In this document: one piece after another, positions 1 through 4,756 of the stretch
How the letters are laid out: the number at the start of each line of letters is the position of its first letter
Numbering within the stretch: position 1 is the stretch's first letter
DNA from: an uncultured Comamonadaceae bacterium
GTDB lineage: Bacteria; Pseudomonadota; Gammaproteobacteria; Burkholderiales; Burkholderiaceae
DNA length: 7,091 nt
Assembly (NCBI GenBank): GCA_946482115.1
Contig: CAMLQP010000154.1
Coordinates: 1 to 7,091, forward strand
Reading direction: 5' to 3'
Notes under the pieces: model-generated
The model's database searches: none
The model's input: only the letters and a program-made list of their open reading frames with translations
What the model was told of the DNA's origin: nothing
Translations under genes and position numbers: made by a program

Positions 1-203
1 AGCACCGCGGTCTGGATGGTCATGTGCAGCGAGCCGGTGATGCGCGCGCCCTTGAGCGGCTGCTTCTTGGCGAACTCGTCGCGAATGGCCATCAGGCCGG
101 GCATCTCGGTCTCGGCGACCTTGATCTCCTTGCGGCCCCAGTCGGCCAGGCCGATGTCGGCGATGACGCAGTCGGTGGGAAGGACGGGAATGCGTGCGTT
201 CAT
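1..203 (-). CDS. ahcY: Adenosylhomocysteinase, N-terminal part (cut by window edge)
   Basis: S-adenosylhomocysteine hydrolase splits SAH into adenosine and homocysteine in the cytoplasm, relieving product inhibition of methyltransferases and feeding the activated methyl cycle. Only the first 67 codons lie in the window; the gene continues beyond base 1. The visible protein starts [20 protein letters not shown] and contains the family's N-terminal signatures: an A/GRKEI-type segment ([16 protein letters not shown]), then [20 protein letters not shown], which is the start of the substrate-binding domain. The ATG at 203-201 is chosen because GGAG (213-210) sits 6 nt upstream and because these residues match the usual N-terminus. 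The leader carries an SAH riboswitch (279-345), so expression should rise when SAH accumulates; finding that riboswitch independently confirms the gene. Nothing suggests a defect in the visible part. Identification is by recognition of conserved motifs. Confidence 0.96.
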   Translation of the reverse strand, partial: MNARIPVLPTDCVIADIGLADWGRKEIKVAETEMPGLMAIRDEFAKKQPLKGARITGSLHMTIQTAV

Positions 204-225
204 GGTTTGCTCCAAAACGTGTTTG

Positions 226-277
226 AAAAAACCACTTGCCGCGGGGAGGGGGAAAAACGCTCACCGCACAGAAGTGG
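226..277 (-). terminator. Second candidate terminator hairpin before ahcY (distal)
   Basis: CCACTT (277-272) pairs with AAGTGG (237-232), followed at once by TTTTTT (231-226). Inside, GCGG can pair with CCGC, extending the stem with small bulges. It looks like an intrinsic terminator ending about 12 nt before the ahcY Shine-Dalgarno. It cannot form together with the proximal hairpin, since its 5' arm lies in that hairpin's loop and its own loop holds the proximal 3' arm. Its role in the switch is not obvious from sequence alone. Confidence 0.5.
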
Positions 278-285
278 ATGAGCGT
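253..285 (-). terminator. Candidate riboswitch-controlled terminator hairpin (proximal)
   Basis: ACGCTCA (285-279) pairs perfectly with TGAGCGT (263-257) across a 15-nt loop, and the 3' arm runs into TTTTT (257-253). The 5' arm is the same segment that forms the 3' strand of the SAH-aptamer pseudoknot. Ligand-bound aptamer and this hairpin are therefore mutually exclusive, which gives the expected logic: no SAH, hairpin forms and transcription stops; SAH bound, read-through into ahcY. The stem is only 7 bp and the loop is large, so strength is uncertain. Confidence 0.6.
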
Positions 286-345
286 CGTTGCGTGATGGGT
301 TCCGAGCCTCGCGCCTGTGAAAAACGGCGCTGCAACGCTCCTCGG
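279..345 (-). ncRNA. SAH riboswitch aptamer in the ahcY leader
   Basis: Read on the minus strand, the RNA begins CCGAGGAGCGTTGCAGCGCC and ends AACGACGCTCA, with the conserved AGGCTCGG segment between. Three helices of the known SAH aptamer are visible: P1 CCGAG (345-341) with CTCGG (306-302), P2 GCGCC with GGCGC closing a T-rich loop, and the pseudoknot GAGCG (340-336 region) with CGCTC (284-280). This is the architecture and consensus of the SAH riboswitch class found upstream of ahcY in beta- and gammaproteobacteria, which switches expression on when SAH binds. Position directly upstream of ahcY on the same strand agrees. A covariance-model search with the Rfam SAH riboswitch model would settle it; I expect a strong hit. 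Confidence 0.93.
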
Positions 346-354
346 AATGGGCAG

Positions 355-384
355 ATTCTACCGCAGCGACTTGAACACGTTGAA
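355..384 (-). promoter_or_regulatory. Putative sigma-70 promoter for the riboswitch-ahcY transcript
   Basis: On the minus strand TTCAAC (384-379) and TAGAAT (360-355) are separated by 18 bp. Transcription would start near 348, a few bases before the first riboswitch helix at 345, which is what a compact riboswitch leader needs. The TAG of the -10 element is also the stop codon of the upstream gene, so the whole promoter lies within that gene's 3' end. Matches to consensus are moderate. Confidence 0.5.
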
Positions 385-729
385 GGCGAACAGCAGAACC
401 GACACCCCCACCACCATGGACGAGATGCCCAGCACCGGCCCGGCCGCCGCATGGCCCAGTATGAACAGCGCCAGCGTGACGAAAAGCACCGCCGCGCCCA
501 CTTGGTGCAGCCAGAACTGCACGCGCTCCAGCCGGGCGTTGAGCCGGTCACCGAAATGCAGCACGAAGAACCCGATCAGCGCCATCGAGGCCCAGCCCAG
601 CAGGTTGAGGTGGGCGTGCACCGGCCGCAGCGTGTGGTCGTTGCTCCCCCCCATGTAGATGCCCAACGCCACACCGATCACGAAATAGACGACGGCGGCC
701 TTCAACCAGCCCATGGCTTGTGCATTCAT
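358..729 (-). CDS. Small four-helix membrane protein with heme-copper-oxidase subunit I-like motif
   Basis: A 123-residue protein made almost entirely of four hydrophobic helices (about residues 8-27, 42-60, 72-93 and 97-119). The segment RPVHAHLNLLGW (35-46) resembles helix 2 of cytochrome c oxidase/NorB subunit I, where the histidine pair region supplies a low-spin heme ligand. Other histidines at 32, 58, 75 and 93 could contribute. The rest of subunit I (normally about 450 residues or more with 12 helices) is absent, so this is not an oxidase by itself; similar short stand-alone proteins are often annotated only as cytochrome c oxidase-like or hypothetical. ATG at 729-727 is preceded by GCGAGGA, a reasonable Shine-Dalgarno. 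It lies upstream of ahcY in the same orientation, and a promoter sits at 762-790. Function unknown; heme binding is an inference. Confidence 0.8.
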   Translation of the reverse strand: MNAQAMGWLKAAVVYFVIGVALGIYMGGSNDHTLRPVHAHLNLLGWASMALIGFFVLHFGDRLNARLERVQFWLHQVGAAVLFVTLALFILGHAAAGPVLGISSMVVGVSVLLFAFNVFKSLR

Positions 730-761
730 GTGAGTCCTCGCTCCGGGGTTATGAAGCCGGC

Positions 762-790
762 AGCATAGTCAAAATCGCGATTTGTGACAA
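762..790 (-). promoter_or_regulatory. Putative sigma-70 promoter for the small membrane protein
   Basis: On the minus strand TTGTCA (790-785) and TATGCT (767-762) are spaced by exactly 17 bp, giving a start near 755 and a leader of about 26 nt before the ATG at 729. The -35 element is one half of a perfect palindrome (785-797) and the spacer contains a second palindrome (772-783), so a repressor or activator could act directly on this promoter. Confidence 0.5.
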
Positions 791-797
791 ATTGTCA
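772..797. promoter_or_regulatory. Two abutting perfect palindromes in a divergent promoter region
   Basis: AAATCGCGATTT (772-783) is a perfect 12-bp palindrome. One base later comes TGACAA-A-TTGTCA (785-797), a perfect 6+1+6 palindrome that extends, after one mismatch, by a further TTT/AAA pair of arms (781-783 with 799-801). Together they fill the -35 and spacer of the minus-strand promoter and lie 26-51 bp before the HAD gene start. They look like operator sites for one or two dimeric regulators serving both divergent genes. I do not recognise the regulator. Confidence 0.5.
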
Positions 798-822
798 AAA
801 AACGCTGCGATATCCTCGACCC

Positions 823-1611
823 ATGCTTGCACTCAGCCAGTGGCCCGCCGACCAGCGGGCCCACATCGTCGGCGTGTTCACCGACATCGACGACACCCTC
901 ACCCGAGACGGCGCCATCGAACCCGAGGCGCTGGCCGCGCTGGCCGCGCTGCGCCAGGCCGGCCTGCACGTGTTCGCCATCACCGGCCGCCCGGTGGGCT
1001 GGAGCCTGCCGTTCGCGCAGGGCGGGCAGGCCTGGCCGGTGGACGCCATCGTGGCCGAGAACGGCGCCGTGGCCCTGCTGCCCGGCGGCGACCGCCTTTA
1101 CCTGCAGGACGAGGCGACCCGGCGTGCCAACTTCGCCCACCTGCAGCGCGTGCTGGCCCAGGTGGAGGCCGAGGTGCCCGGCGCGCGGCGCGCCACCGAC
1201 AGCCCCGGCCGCGAGACCGACATCGCCATCGACCACAGCGAATTCACCACGCTGGACGACGCCACCATCGCGCATGTGGTGGCGCTGATGCGCGCGCAGG
1301 GCCTCAGGGCCACGGTCAGCAGCATCCACATCAACGGCTGGATCGGCGACCACGACAAGCTGGCCGGCGCGCGCTGGATGCTGCGCGAACGCCTGGGCCG
1401 CGAGCTGGACGGCGAGCTGGACCGCTGGGCCTACATCGGCGACTCCACCAACGACCAGGTGATGTTCGCCCACTTCCCGCACAGCGTGGGGGTGGCCAAC
1501 ATCGCGCGCTTCGTGCCGCAGCTGCAGCACCTGCCGCGCTACGTGACCCGCGCCGAACGCGGCCAGGGGTTCGCGGAGCTGGCGCGGACGCTGCTGGACG
1601 CGCGGCCATGA
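823..1611 (+). CDS. HAD-IIB family hydrolase (Cof/MPGP-like phosphatase)
   Basis: A 262-residue cytoplasmic phosphatase of the haloacid dehalogenase superfamily, subclass IIB. All four HAD motifs are visible: motif I DIDDTLT (nucleophile Asp21, acid/base Asp23), motif II ITGRP (Thr54), the motif III lysine in DHDKLAG (Lys179), and motif IV GDSTND (206-211) binding Mg2+. The insert between motifs II and III is the alpha/beta cap typical of Cof, sucrose-6-phosphate or mannosyl-3-phosphoglycerate phosphatases; the substrate cannot be read from sequence and is probably a phosphosugar. The ATG at 823 is preferred. An in-frame GTG at 784 would add 13 residues but lies inside the palindromic operator region. 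No clear Shine-Dalgarno precedes 823, so the mRNA may be leaderless or weakly translated. The stop overlaps the next gene's ATG by 4 bp (ATGA), pointing to a two-gene operon. Confidence 0.9.
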   Translation: MLALSQWPADQRAHIVGVFTDIDDTLTRDGAIEPEALAALAALRQAGLHVFAITGRPVGWSLPFAQGGQAWPVDAIVAENGAVALLPGGDRLYLQDEATRRANFAHLQRVLAQVEAEVPGARRATDSPGRETDIAIDHSEFTTLDDATIAHVVALMRAQGLRATVSSIHINGWIGDHDKLAGARWMLRERLGRELDGELDRWAYIGDSTNDQVMFAHFPHSVGVANIARFVPQLQHLPRYVTRAERGQGFAELARTLLDARP

Positions 1612-2825
1612 GCGAACACCCGCTGCCCGTGCACGGCACACCCGGTGCGCGGCCAGAACACGCCGGCCGTGGCCTGGTCGCCATCTTCGGCTCCACCTTC
1701 TTCGAGCTGGTGGGGTATTTCATGCTCGCCCCGCTGCTGCTGCTGCGCCTCAAGGGCGACGGCGTGTCCACCGCGCTGGCCGGCGTGTTCGCGGCCACCG
1801 GCTGGGTCGGCATCTTCCTCATCACGCCGTTCGCCTCGGCCATCACTCAGCGGCTGGGCCGGCGCGGCACCTTCTGGCTGTCGGCGGCGGTGCCCATGTT
1901 CTCCACCTTGGGCTACACGCTCACCAGCGCGCTGCCGCTGTGGTTCGTGTTCTCGCTGTTCGGCGGCATGTCGTCGGGCCTGCGCTGGGTGCTGGCCGAG
2001 GCCGTGGTGGCCGAGTTCTCGCCCCCGCGCCAGCGCGGGCGCTATGTCGGCATCTTCGAGACCATGGTGGGCGCCACCTTCGTCATCGGCCCGGTGCTGC
2101 TGGCCACGCTGGGCGCGCAGAGCGACACCGCGCTGTGGACCGCGCTGGCCTTCATCGCCACCGGCTTCGCCTGGAGCCTGCTGATACCGCCGCTGCCGCG
2201 CGCCCACGACGCCGGATCGGCCGCCGTGGGCTGGCGCGGCGTGTGGCACGCGCTGCGCGCGCATCCGGTGTTCATGGCCGTGGGCTTCGTGGGCGGTTTT
2301 TTTGAAAGCGGGCTCACCGCCATCCTGCCGCTGTACGGCCTGGCCCTGGGCCTGGGCGCGGCGGCCGCCGCGTTGCTGGTGTCGGCCAGCGGGCTGGGCA
2401 GCGCCCTCATGATGCTGCCCGCCGGCATGCTGGCCGACCGCCTGGCCCATCACCCCCGGCAACGCTGGGGCGACGGCGCGCAGGTGCGCCGTCGGCTGAT
2501 GCGCTGGTGCGCGGGCGTCACGCTCGCGGCCACGCTGCTCATACCCTGGGTGGCTGGCACGCCCTGGCTGGCCGCTCCGGTGGCCTTTCTGTGGGGCGGC
2601 GCGGGCGGCTGCCTCTACACGCTGGTCATGATCGACATCGGCTCGCGCGAGCAAGGCATCACGCTGGTGAACAGCACCGCCGTGCTGGTGATGTCGTACA
2701 CCCTGGGCGGCGTGCTGGCGCCGGTGCTGGGTGCGGCAGCGCTGCAGTGGGCGCCGGTGATCGGCTTCCCGGTGCTACTGCTGTTGGTCGCCGGCAGCGG
2801 CTGGGTGCTGCTGCGCCGGCTCTGA
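1608..2825 (+). CDS. MFS transporter, substrate unknown
   Basis: A 405-residue inner-membrane protein with the length and hydrophobic pattern of a 12-helix major facilitator. After a hydrophilic N-terminus (1-20) the first helix covers about 22-46. A motif-A-like loop, SAITQRLGRRGTFW (77-90), follows helix 2, and its second-half counterpart PAGMLADRLAHH (271-282) follows helix 8, separated by a central polar loop near 197-218. These are the usual duplicated halves of the MFS fold. The ATG overlaps the stop of the HAD phosphatase gene (ATGA) and has no strong Shine-Dalgarno of its own, so translation is probably coupled. Pairing with a sugar-type phosphatase hints at a small-molecule exporter or importer, but nothing in the sequence names the substrate. 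The last 51 bp overlap, tail to tail, the 3' end of the minus-strand cysteine-rich gene. Confidence 0.9.
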   Translation: MSEHPLPVHGTPGARPEHAGRGLVAIFGSTFFELVGYFMLAPLLLLRLKGDGVSTALAGVFAATGWVGIFLITPFASAITQRLGRRGTFWLSAAVPMFSTLGYTLTSALPLWFVFSLFGGMSSGLRWVLAEAVVAEFSPPRQRGRYVGIFETMVGATFVIGPVLLATLGAQSDTALWTALAFIATGFAWSLLIPPLPRAHDAGSAAVGWRGVWHALRAHPVFMAVGFVGGFFESGLTAILPLYGLALGLGAAAAALLVSASGLGSALMMLPAGMLADRLAHHPRQRWGDGAQVRRRLMRWCAGVTLAATLLIPWVAGTPWLAAPVAFLWGGAGGCLYTLVMIDIGSREQGITLVNSTAVLVMSYTLGGVLAPVLGAAALQWAPVIGFPVLLLLVAGSGWVLLRRL

Positions 2826-3116
2826 AATCAGCGCTGCATCGCACCCCACACCGGCCGCCATCCAGCGCCGCACCAGCCAGCGCCACAGCGGTTGCCGCGC
2901 ATCGGCCAGCACGCCGCAGTGGTAGCGGCTGGCAGCGGCATCCCAGCGCAGCGCGGCGCAGGCCCCGCTGCGGCGGCGCGACACCACCACACCCAGCGGG
3001 CAGGGTTCGCTGAGGCAACAGATGCCGCAGCCGTTGCAGGGTGCTCCCCACGCGGGCTTGGGCGGCGCTTCGGGCTGCAGGTAGACGACGCGCGGGCCAC
3101 CCATGCGCACACTCAC
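2775..3116 (-). CDS. Eight-cysteine small protein, third gene of the ECF sigma operon
   Basis: A 113-residue protein I cannot place in a named family with certainty; it resembles short YkgJ-like cysteine-cluster proteins. Cysteines lie at 27, 30, 33, 34, 39, 53, 67 and 92, the first five forming C-x2-C-x2-CC-x4-C within APCNGCGICCLSEPCPLG. This pattern suits a zinc or Fe-S site and suggests cytoplasmic metal binding; there is no signal peptide or clear membrane helix. The GTG at 3116-3114 is chosen because it overlaps the anti-sigma stop codon (GTGA), continuing the tight coupling of the operon; an ATG at 3104-3102 is the alternative. The frame stays open to the stop at 2777-2775, so the last residues, low in complexity (QQHPAAAGDQQQ), are read from DNA that also encodes the end of the MFS gene on the other strand. 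Real because the cysteine pattern is coherent and the gene is coupled; function inferred only as metal related. Confidence 0.8.
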   Translation of the reverse strand: MSVRMGGPRVVYLQPEAPPKPAWGAPCNGCGICCLSEPCPLGVVVSRRRSGACAALRWDAAASRYHCGVLADARQPLWRWLVRRWMAAGVGCDAALISEPAQQHPAAAGDQQQ

Positions 3117-3757
3117 CAGCGCAGGGCCCAGCGGCCGGCCAGCGCCCCCAGCCCGGCACAGACCACCATGCCCAGCACGTACCAAACGGCCAGGAAGGGC
3201 GCGGCCATCTCGGGGCAATGCAGCGCGTACACGCTGGCGCCCACGGCACCGGCCAGCCAACCAGCCGCCGCCCCGGTGGCCACCGGCCGCGTGGGCGCCA
3301 GGCCGCGCAAGGCCCAGAACAGCGCCGCGCCCACCGGCAGCGCGGTGGCGGTCACGTTGAACACGCAGGTGCGCCAGGTCTGGCCCAGCACCAGGTCGGC
3401 ACGCGACTCGGGCGCGGCCGTGGCCAACACCACCGCCGCCCACAGCCACAGCAGCGCCACCGGCAGCACCAGCCCCCAGCGCCAGCCGGGCGCCACACGC
3501 GCCCCGGGGTGGGCCAGCCGGAACACCACCACCAGCGCGCACACGGCCACCGCCAGCGGCATGGCCAGCTTCCACGCAAAGGGTGCGGTCCAGGCCACCT
3601 GGGCCAGGTCGGCGCGCACGCCGTAGCCGCCCGCCACCCAGGCCAGTGCCAGCAGCCCGCCCACCAGCAAGGCCAGCGCCAGGCGGCGCTCACCCGCATG
3701 CCGGGGCACGGGGCTGGCGTCGGCCGCCAGCAGCCCAATCAGTTCGTCGGTTTTCAT
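3113..3757 (-). CDS. nrsF: NrsF-type (DUF1109) membrane anti-sigma factor
   Basis: A 214-residue inner-membrane protein that should hold the ECF sigma factor inactive until stress releases it. The N-terminus [17 protein letters not shown], then paired Arg (24-25), is the typical cytosolic start of the DUF1109/NrsF family. Six hydrophobic helices follow (about 26-46, 58-80, 94-113, 132-150, 160-180, 187-208). Cysteines at 131 (RTCVFN) and 181 (LHCPE) match, by position as I recall it, the two conserved cysteines of Caulobacter NrsF implicated in its response to heavy metals; two further cysteines (73, 200) lie inside helices. The ATG at 3757-3755 overlaps the sigma stop codon (ATGA) and gives the family's N-terminus; a start 5 codons upstream is possible but would lie inside the sigma gene. 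Family assignment is strong; the sensed signal (metal or thiol oxidation) is inferred from homologues. Confidence 0.92.
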   Translation of the reverse strand: MKTDELIGLLAADASPVPRHAGERRLALALLVGGLLALAWVAGGYGVRADLAQVAWTAPFAWKLAMPLAVAVCALVVVFRLAHPGARVAPGWRWGLVLPVALLWLWAAVVLATAAPESRADLVLGQTWRTCVFNVTATALPVGAALFWALRGLAPTRPVATGAAAGWLAGAVGASVYALHCPEMAAPFLAVWYVLGMVVCAGLGALAGRWALRW

Positions 3758-4317
3758 GCCTGTCCTTTCCATTGCCGCGCCAGCGCCTTCAGGCCCCGGT
3801 GCACCCCCACCTTCACGGCCGATTCGCTCATGCCGGTCAGCTGCGCCGTCTCCTGCACCGACAGGCCCTCCAGCTTGGTGTGCTGTATGGGCAGGCGCTG
3901 GTTGGCGGGCAGCTGCTCCAGCATCCGGCCCAGATCGCGCCGCGCCGTGCCGGCCTCGTGGTCGTCGGTGGCGAACACGGCCAGTTCGTCATCCAGCGGT
4001 TCGTTGAGCGCATCGTGGCGCTCACGCCGCCGCCACAGATCCACCAGCTTGTAGCGCGCCACCGCGTGCACCCAGGCCGTCAGCGGTTCACCGCGCCGGT
4101 AGGTCTGGCGCTGGGCGTGCACCGCCATCAGGGTTTCCTGCACCAGGTCTTCCACCTCGTCGGGCAGCTGCTGCAGCCGGCGGCGGAAATAGCCGCGCAG
4201 CAGCGCCCCCAGGCGCTGCAGAAAACGGTGGTAGGCGGCGGCGTCGCCGTCCAACCCCGCCACAAAAAGGCCGTGCAGCTCGTGCTCTGTCGCGGTCACG
4301 GGGTCTATTCGTGTCAT
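3754..4317 (-). CDS. sigF: ECF sigma factor (SigF-like), partner of the NrsF-type anti-sigma
   Basis: A group IV (ECF) RNA polymerase sigma factor of 187 residues from the ATG. Region 2 covers about 12-100, with the -10 recognition part visible as [15 protein letters not shown] followed by [20 protein letters not shown]. Region 4 covers about 123-182, with the helix-turn-helix [19 protein letters not shown] that reads the -35 element. Regions 3 and 1 are absent, as expected. It is coupled by an ATGA overlap to its anti-sigma gene. The coordinates use the only in-frame upstream ATG (4317-4315), but a promoter identical to the one before the bufferin operon has its -10 at 4311-4308, downstream of that ATG. 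If that promoter is used, translation must begin later, most simply at the GTG at 4299-4297 (codon 7), giving 181 residues and a leaderless or nearly leaderless mRNA. Assignment to the SigF type rests on the DUF1109 partner and bufferin neighbours. Confidence 0.93.
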   Translation of the reverse strand: MTRIDPVTATEHELHGLFVAGLDGDAAAYHRFLQRLGALLRGYFRRRLQQLPDEVEDLVQETLMAVHAQRQTYRRGEPLTAWVHAVARYKLVDLWRRRERHDALNEPLDDELAVFATDDHEAGTARRDLGRMLEQLPANQRLPIQHTKLEGLSVQETAQLTGMSESAVKVGVHRGLKALARQWKGQA

Positions 4318-4336
4318 GGCCCCCGAAGGTTACAGC
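4308..4336 (-). promoter_or_regulatory. ECF (SigF-type) autoregulatory promoter facing the sigma operon
   Basis: On the minus strand GCTGTAACC (4336-4328, -35 GTAACC) is followed after exactly 16 bp by CGAA (4311-4308, -10). The same bipartite element occurs on the plus strand before the bufferin operon. An ATTTTTC tract (4349-4343) lies 6 bp before the -35 box, as it does in the other copy. The predicted start is around 4301, inside the apparent 5' end of the sigma coding region. Confidence 0.75.
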
Positions 4337-4342
4337 GGCACC

Positions 4343-4367
4343 GAAAAATAAATCCACACGATTTTTC
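4343..4367. repeat. Inverted repeat GAAAAAT/ATTTTTC at the centre of the divergent promoters
   Basis: GAAAAAT (4343-4349) and ATTTTTC (4361-4367) are perfect 7-bp inverted arms around an 11-bp spacer. Their midpoint (4355) is exactly the midpoint of the two -35 elements. Each arm is therefore an A/T tract just upstream of one -35 box, a good position for an UP-like element contacting the RNA polymerase alpha subunit, or alternatively a site for a symmetric DNA-binding protein. Confidence 0.65.
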
Positions 4368-4373
4368 AACCCG

Positions 4374-4402
4374 GCTGTAACCCGCGCCACATCCGCTGCG
4401 AA
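4374..4402 (+). promoter_or_regulatory. ECF (SigF-type) promoter of the bufferin operon
   Basis: GCTGTAACC (4374-4382, -35 GTAACC) and CGAA (4399-4402, -10) are spaced by 16 bp, and an ATTTTTC tract (4361-4367) lies 6 bp upstream. From memory, GTAACC-N16-CGAA is the element reported for Caulobacter SigF-dependent genes, which include its bufferin operon; that recollection should be checked. Start would be near 4409, leaving a leader of about 50 nt before bufA. Confidence 0.82.
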
Positions 4403-4460
4403 CTACCCCCCGGAACGCCACCGGCTGATCGGTGCGTCCATCAACCCTTCGGAGCCACCC

Positions 4461-4751
4461 ATGAAATCGTCCACCCTGAGCCTGACCCTGGCCACCCTAG
4501 CCGCCCTCTCCACCGGCGCCGCCCTGGCGCAGGCCAACATGCCCGACGCCAAGCCCGCCGGCGCCAAGGAGCGCTGCTACGGCGTGGCCCTGGCCGGCAA
4601 GAACGACTGCGCCGCCGGCCCCGGCACCACCTGCGCCGGCACGTCCAAGATGGACTACCAGGGCAACGCCTGGAAATACGTGCCCGCCGGCTCCTGCGTG
4701 GGCATGAAGACGCCCACCGGCATGGGCTCGCTGCAACCGATCAAAAGCTGA
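4461..4751 (+). CDS. bufA1: Bufferin precursor peptide (DUF2282, BufA1 type)
   Basis: The precursor of a ribosomally made, modified peptide thought to bind copper in the periplasm and protect the cell. It has 96 residues. Residues 1-23 form a Sec-type signal peptide: MKSS start, a hydrophobic core with [16 protein letters not shown], and cleavage after ALA. The mature part holds four cysteines at 39, 50, 58 and 79 in the family arrangement [26 protein letters not shown], then [12 protein letters not shown]. In characterised bufferins some of these cysteines are turned into 5-thiooxazole rings by the DUF692 enzyme BufB with BufC, both encoded next. The unusually long signal peptide on a RiPP precursor is normal for this family. 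Start choice: GGAG at 4451-4454, 6 nt before the ATG, and the signal peptide beginning there. An in-frame extension upstream to 4311 crosses the promoter and is rejected. The gene is the first of the operon, 5 bp before bufB. Confidence 0.93.
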   Translation: MKSSTLSLTLATLAALSTGAALAQANMPDAKPAGAKERCYGVALAGKNDCAAGPGTTCAGTSKMDYQGNAWKYVPAGSCVGMKTPTGMGSLQPIKS

Positions 4752-4756
4752 TCGCG

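Noticed and set aside
784..822. GTG start giving the HAD protein 13 extra N-terminal residues
   Set aside because: The extension lies inside the palindromic operator region, has no Shine-Dalgarno and adds residues not expected for the family; the ATG at 823 places motif I at the usual distance.
720..1607. Plus-strand open frame leading into the MFS gene and making a 701-residue protein
   Set aside because: The upstream half is an arginine-rich out-of-frame reading of the HAD gene; the MFS protein starts at the ATG at 1608.
769..1641. Minus-strand 290-codon open frame antisense to the HAD gene
   Set aside because: No recognisable motif, and the opposite strand carries all four HAD motifs in order.
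1539..2654. Long minus-strand open frame (371 codons) antisense to the MFS gene
   Set aside because: Composition is Arg/His/Gln/Gly-rich low complexity, typical of antisense frames in GC-rich DNA, and the plus strand has a clear membrane protein.
2892..4054. Plus-strand open frames of 244 and 337 codons over the sigma/anti-sigma operon
   Set aside because: Repetitive Arg/Gln/His/Ala-rich translations without domains; they are shadows of the minus-strand sigma, NrsF and Cys-rich genes.
3579..4390. Other plus/minus shadow frames around the sigma gene start, considered as small genes
   Set aside because: No ribosome site, no conserved pattern, and full overlap with a well-supported gene.
4311..4460. 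Fifty-codon N-terminal extension of the bufferin precursor
   Set aside because: It runs through the divergent promoters and would bury the Sec signal peptide; the ATG at 4461 has a good GGAG ribosome site.
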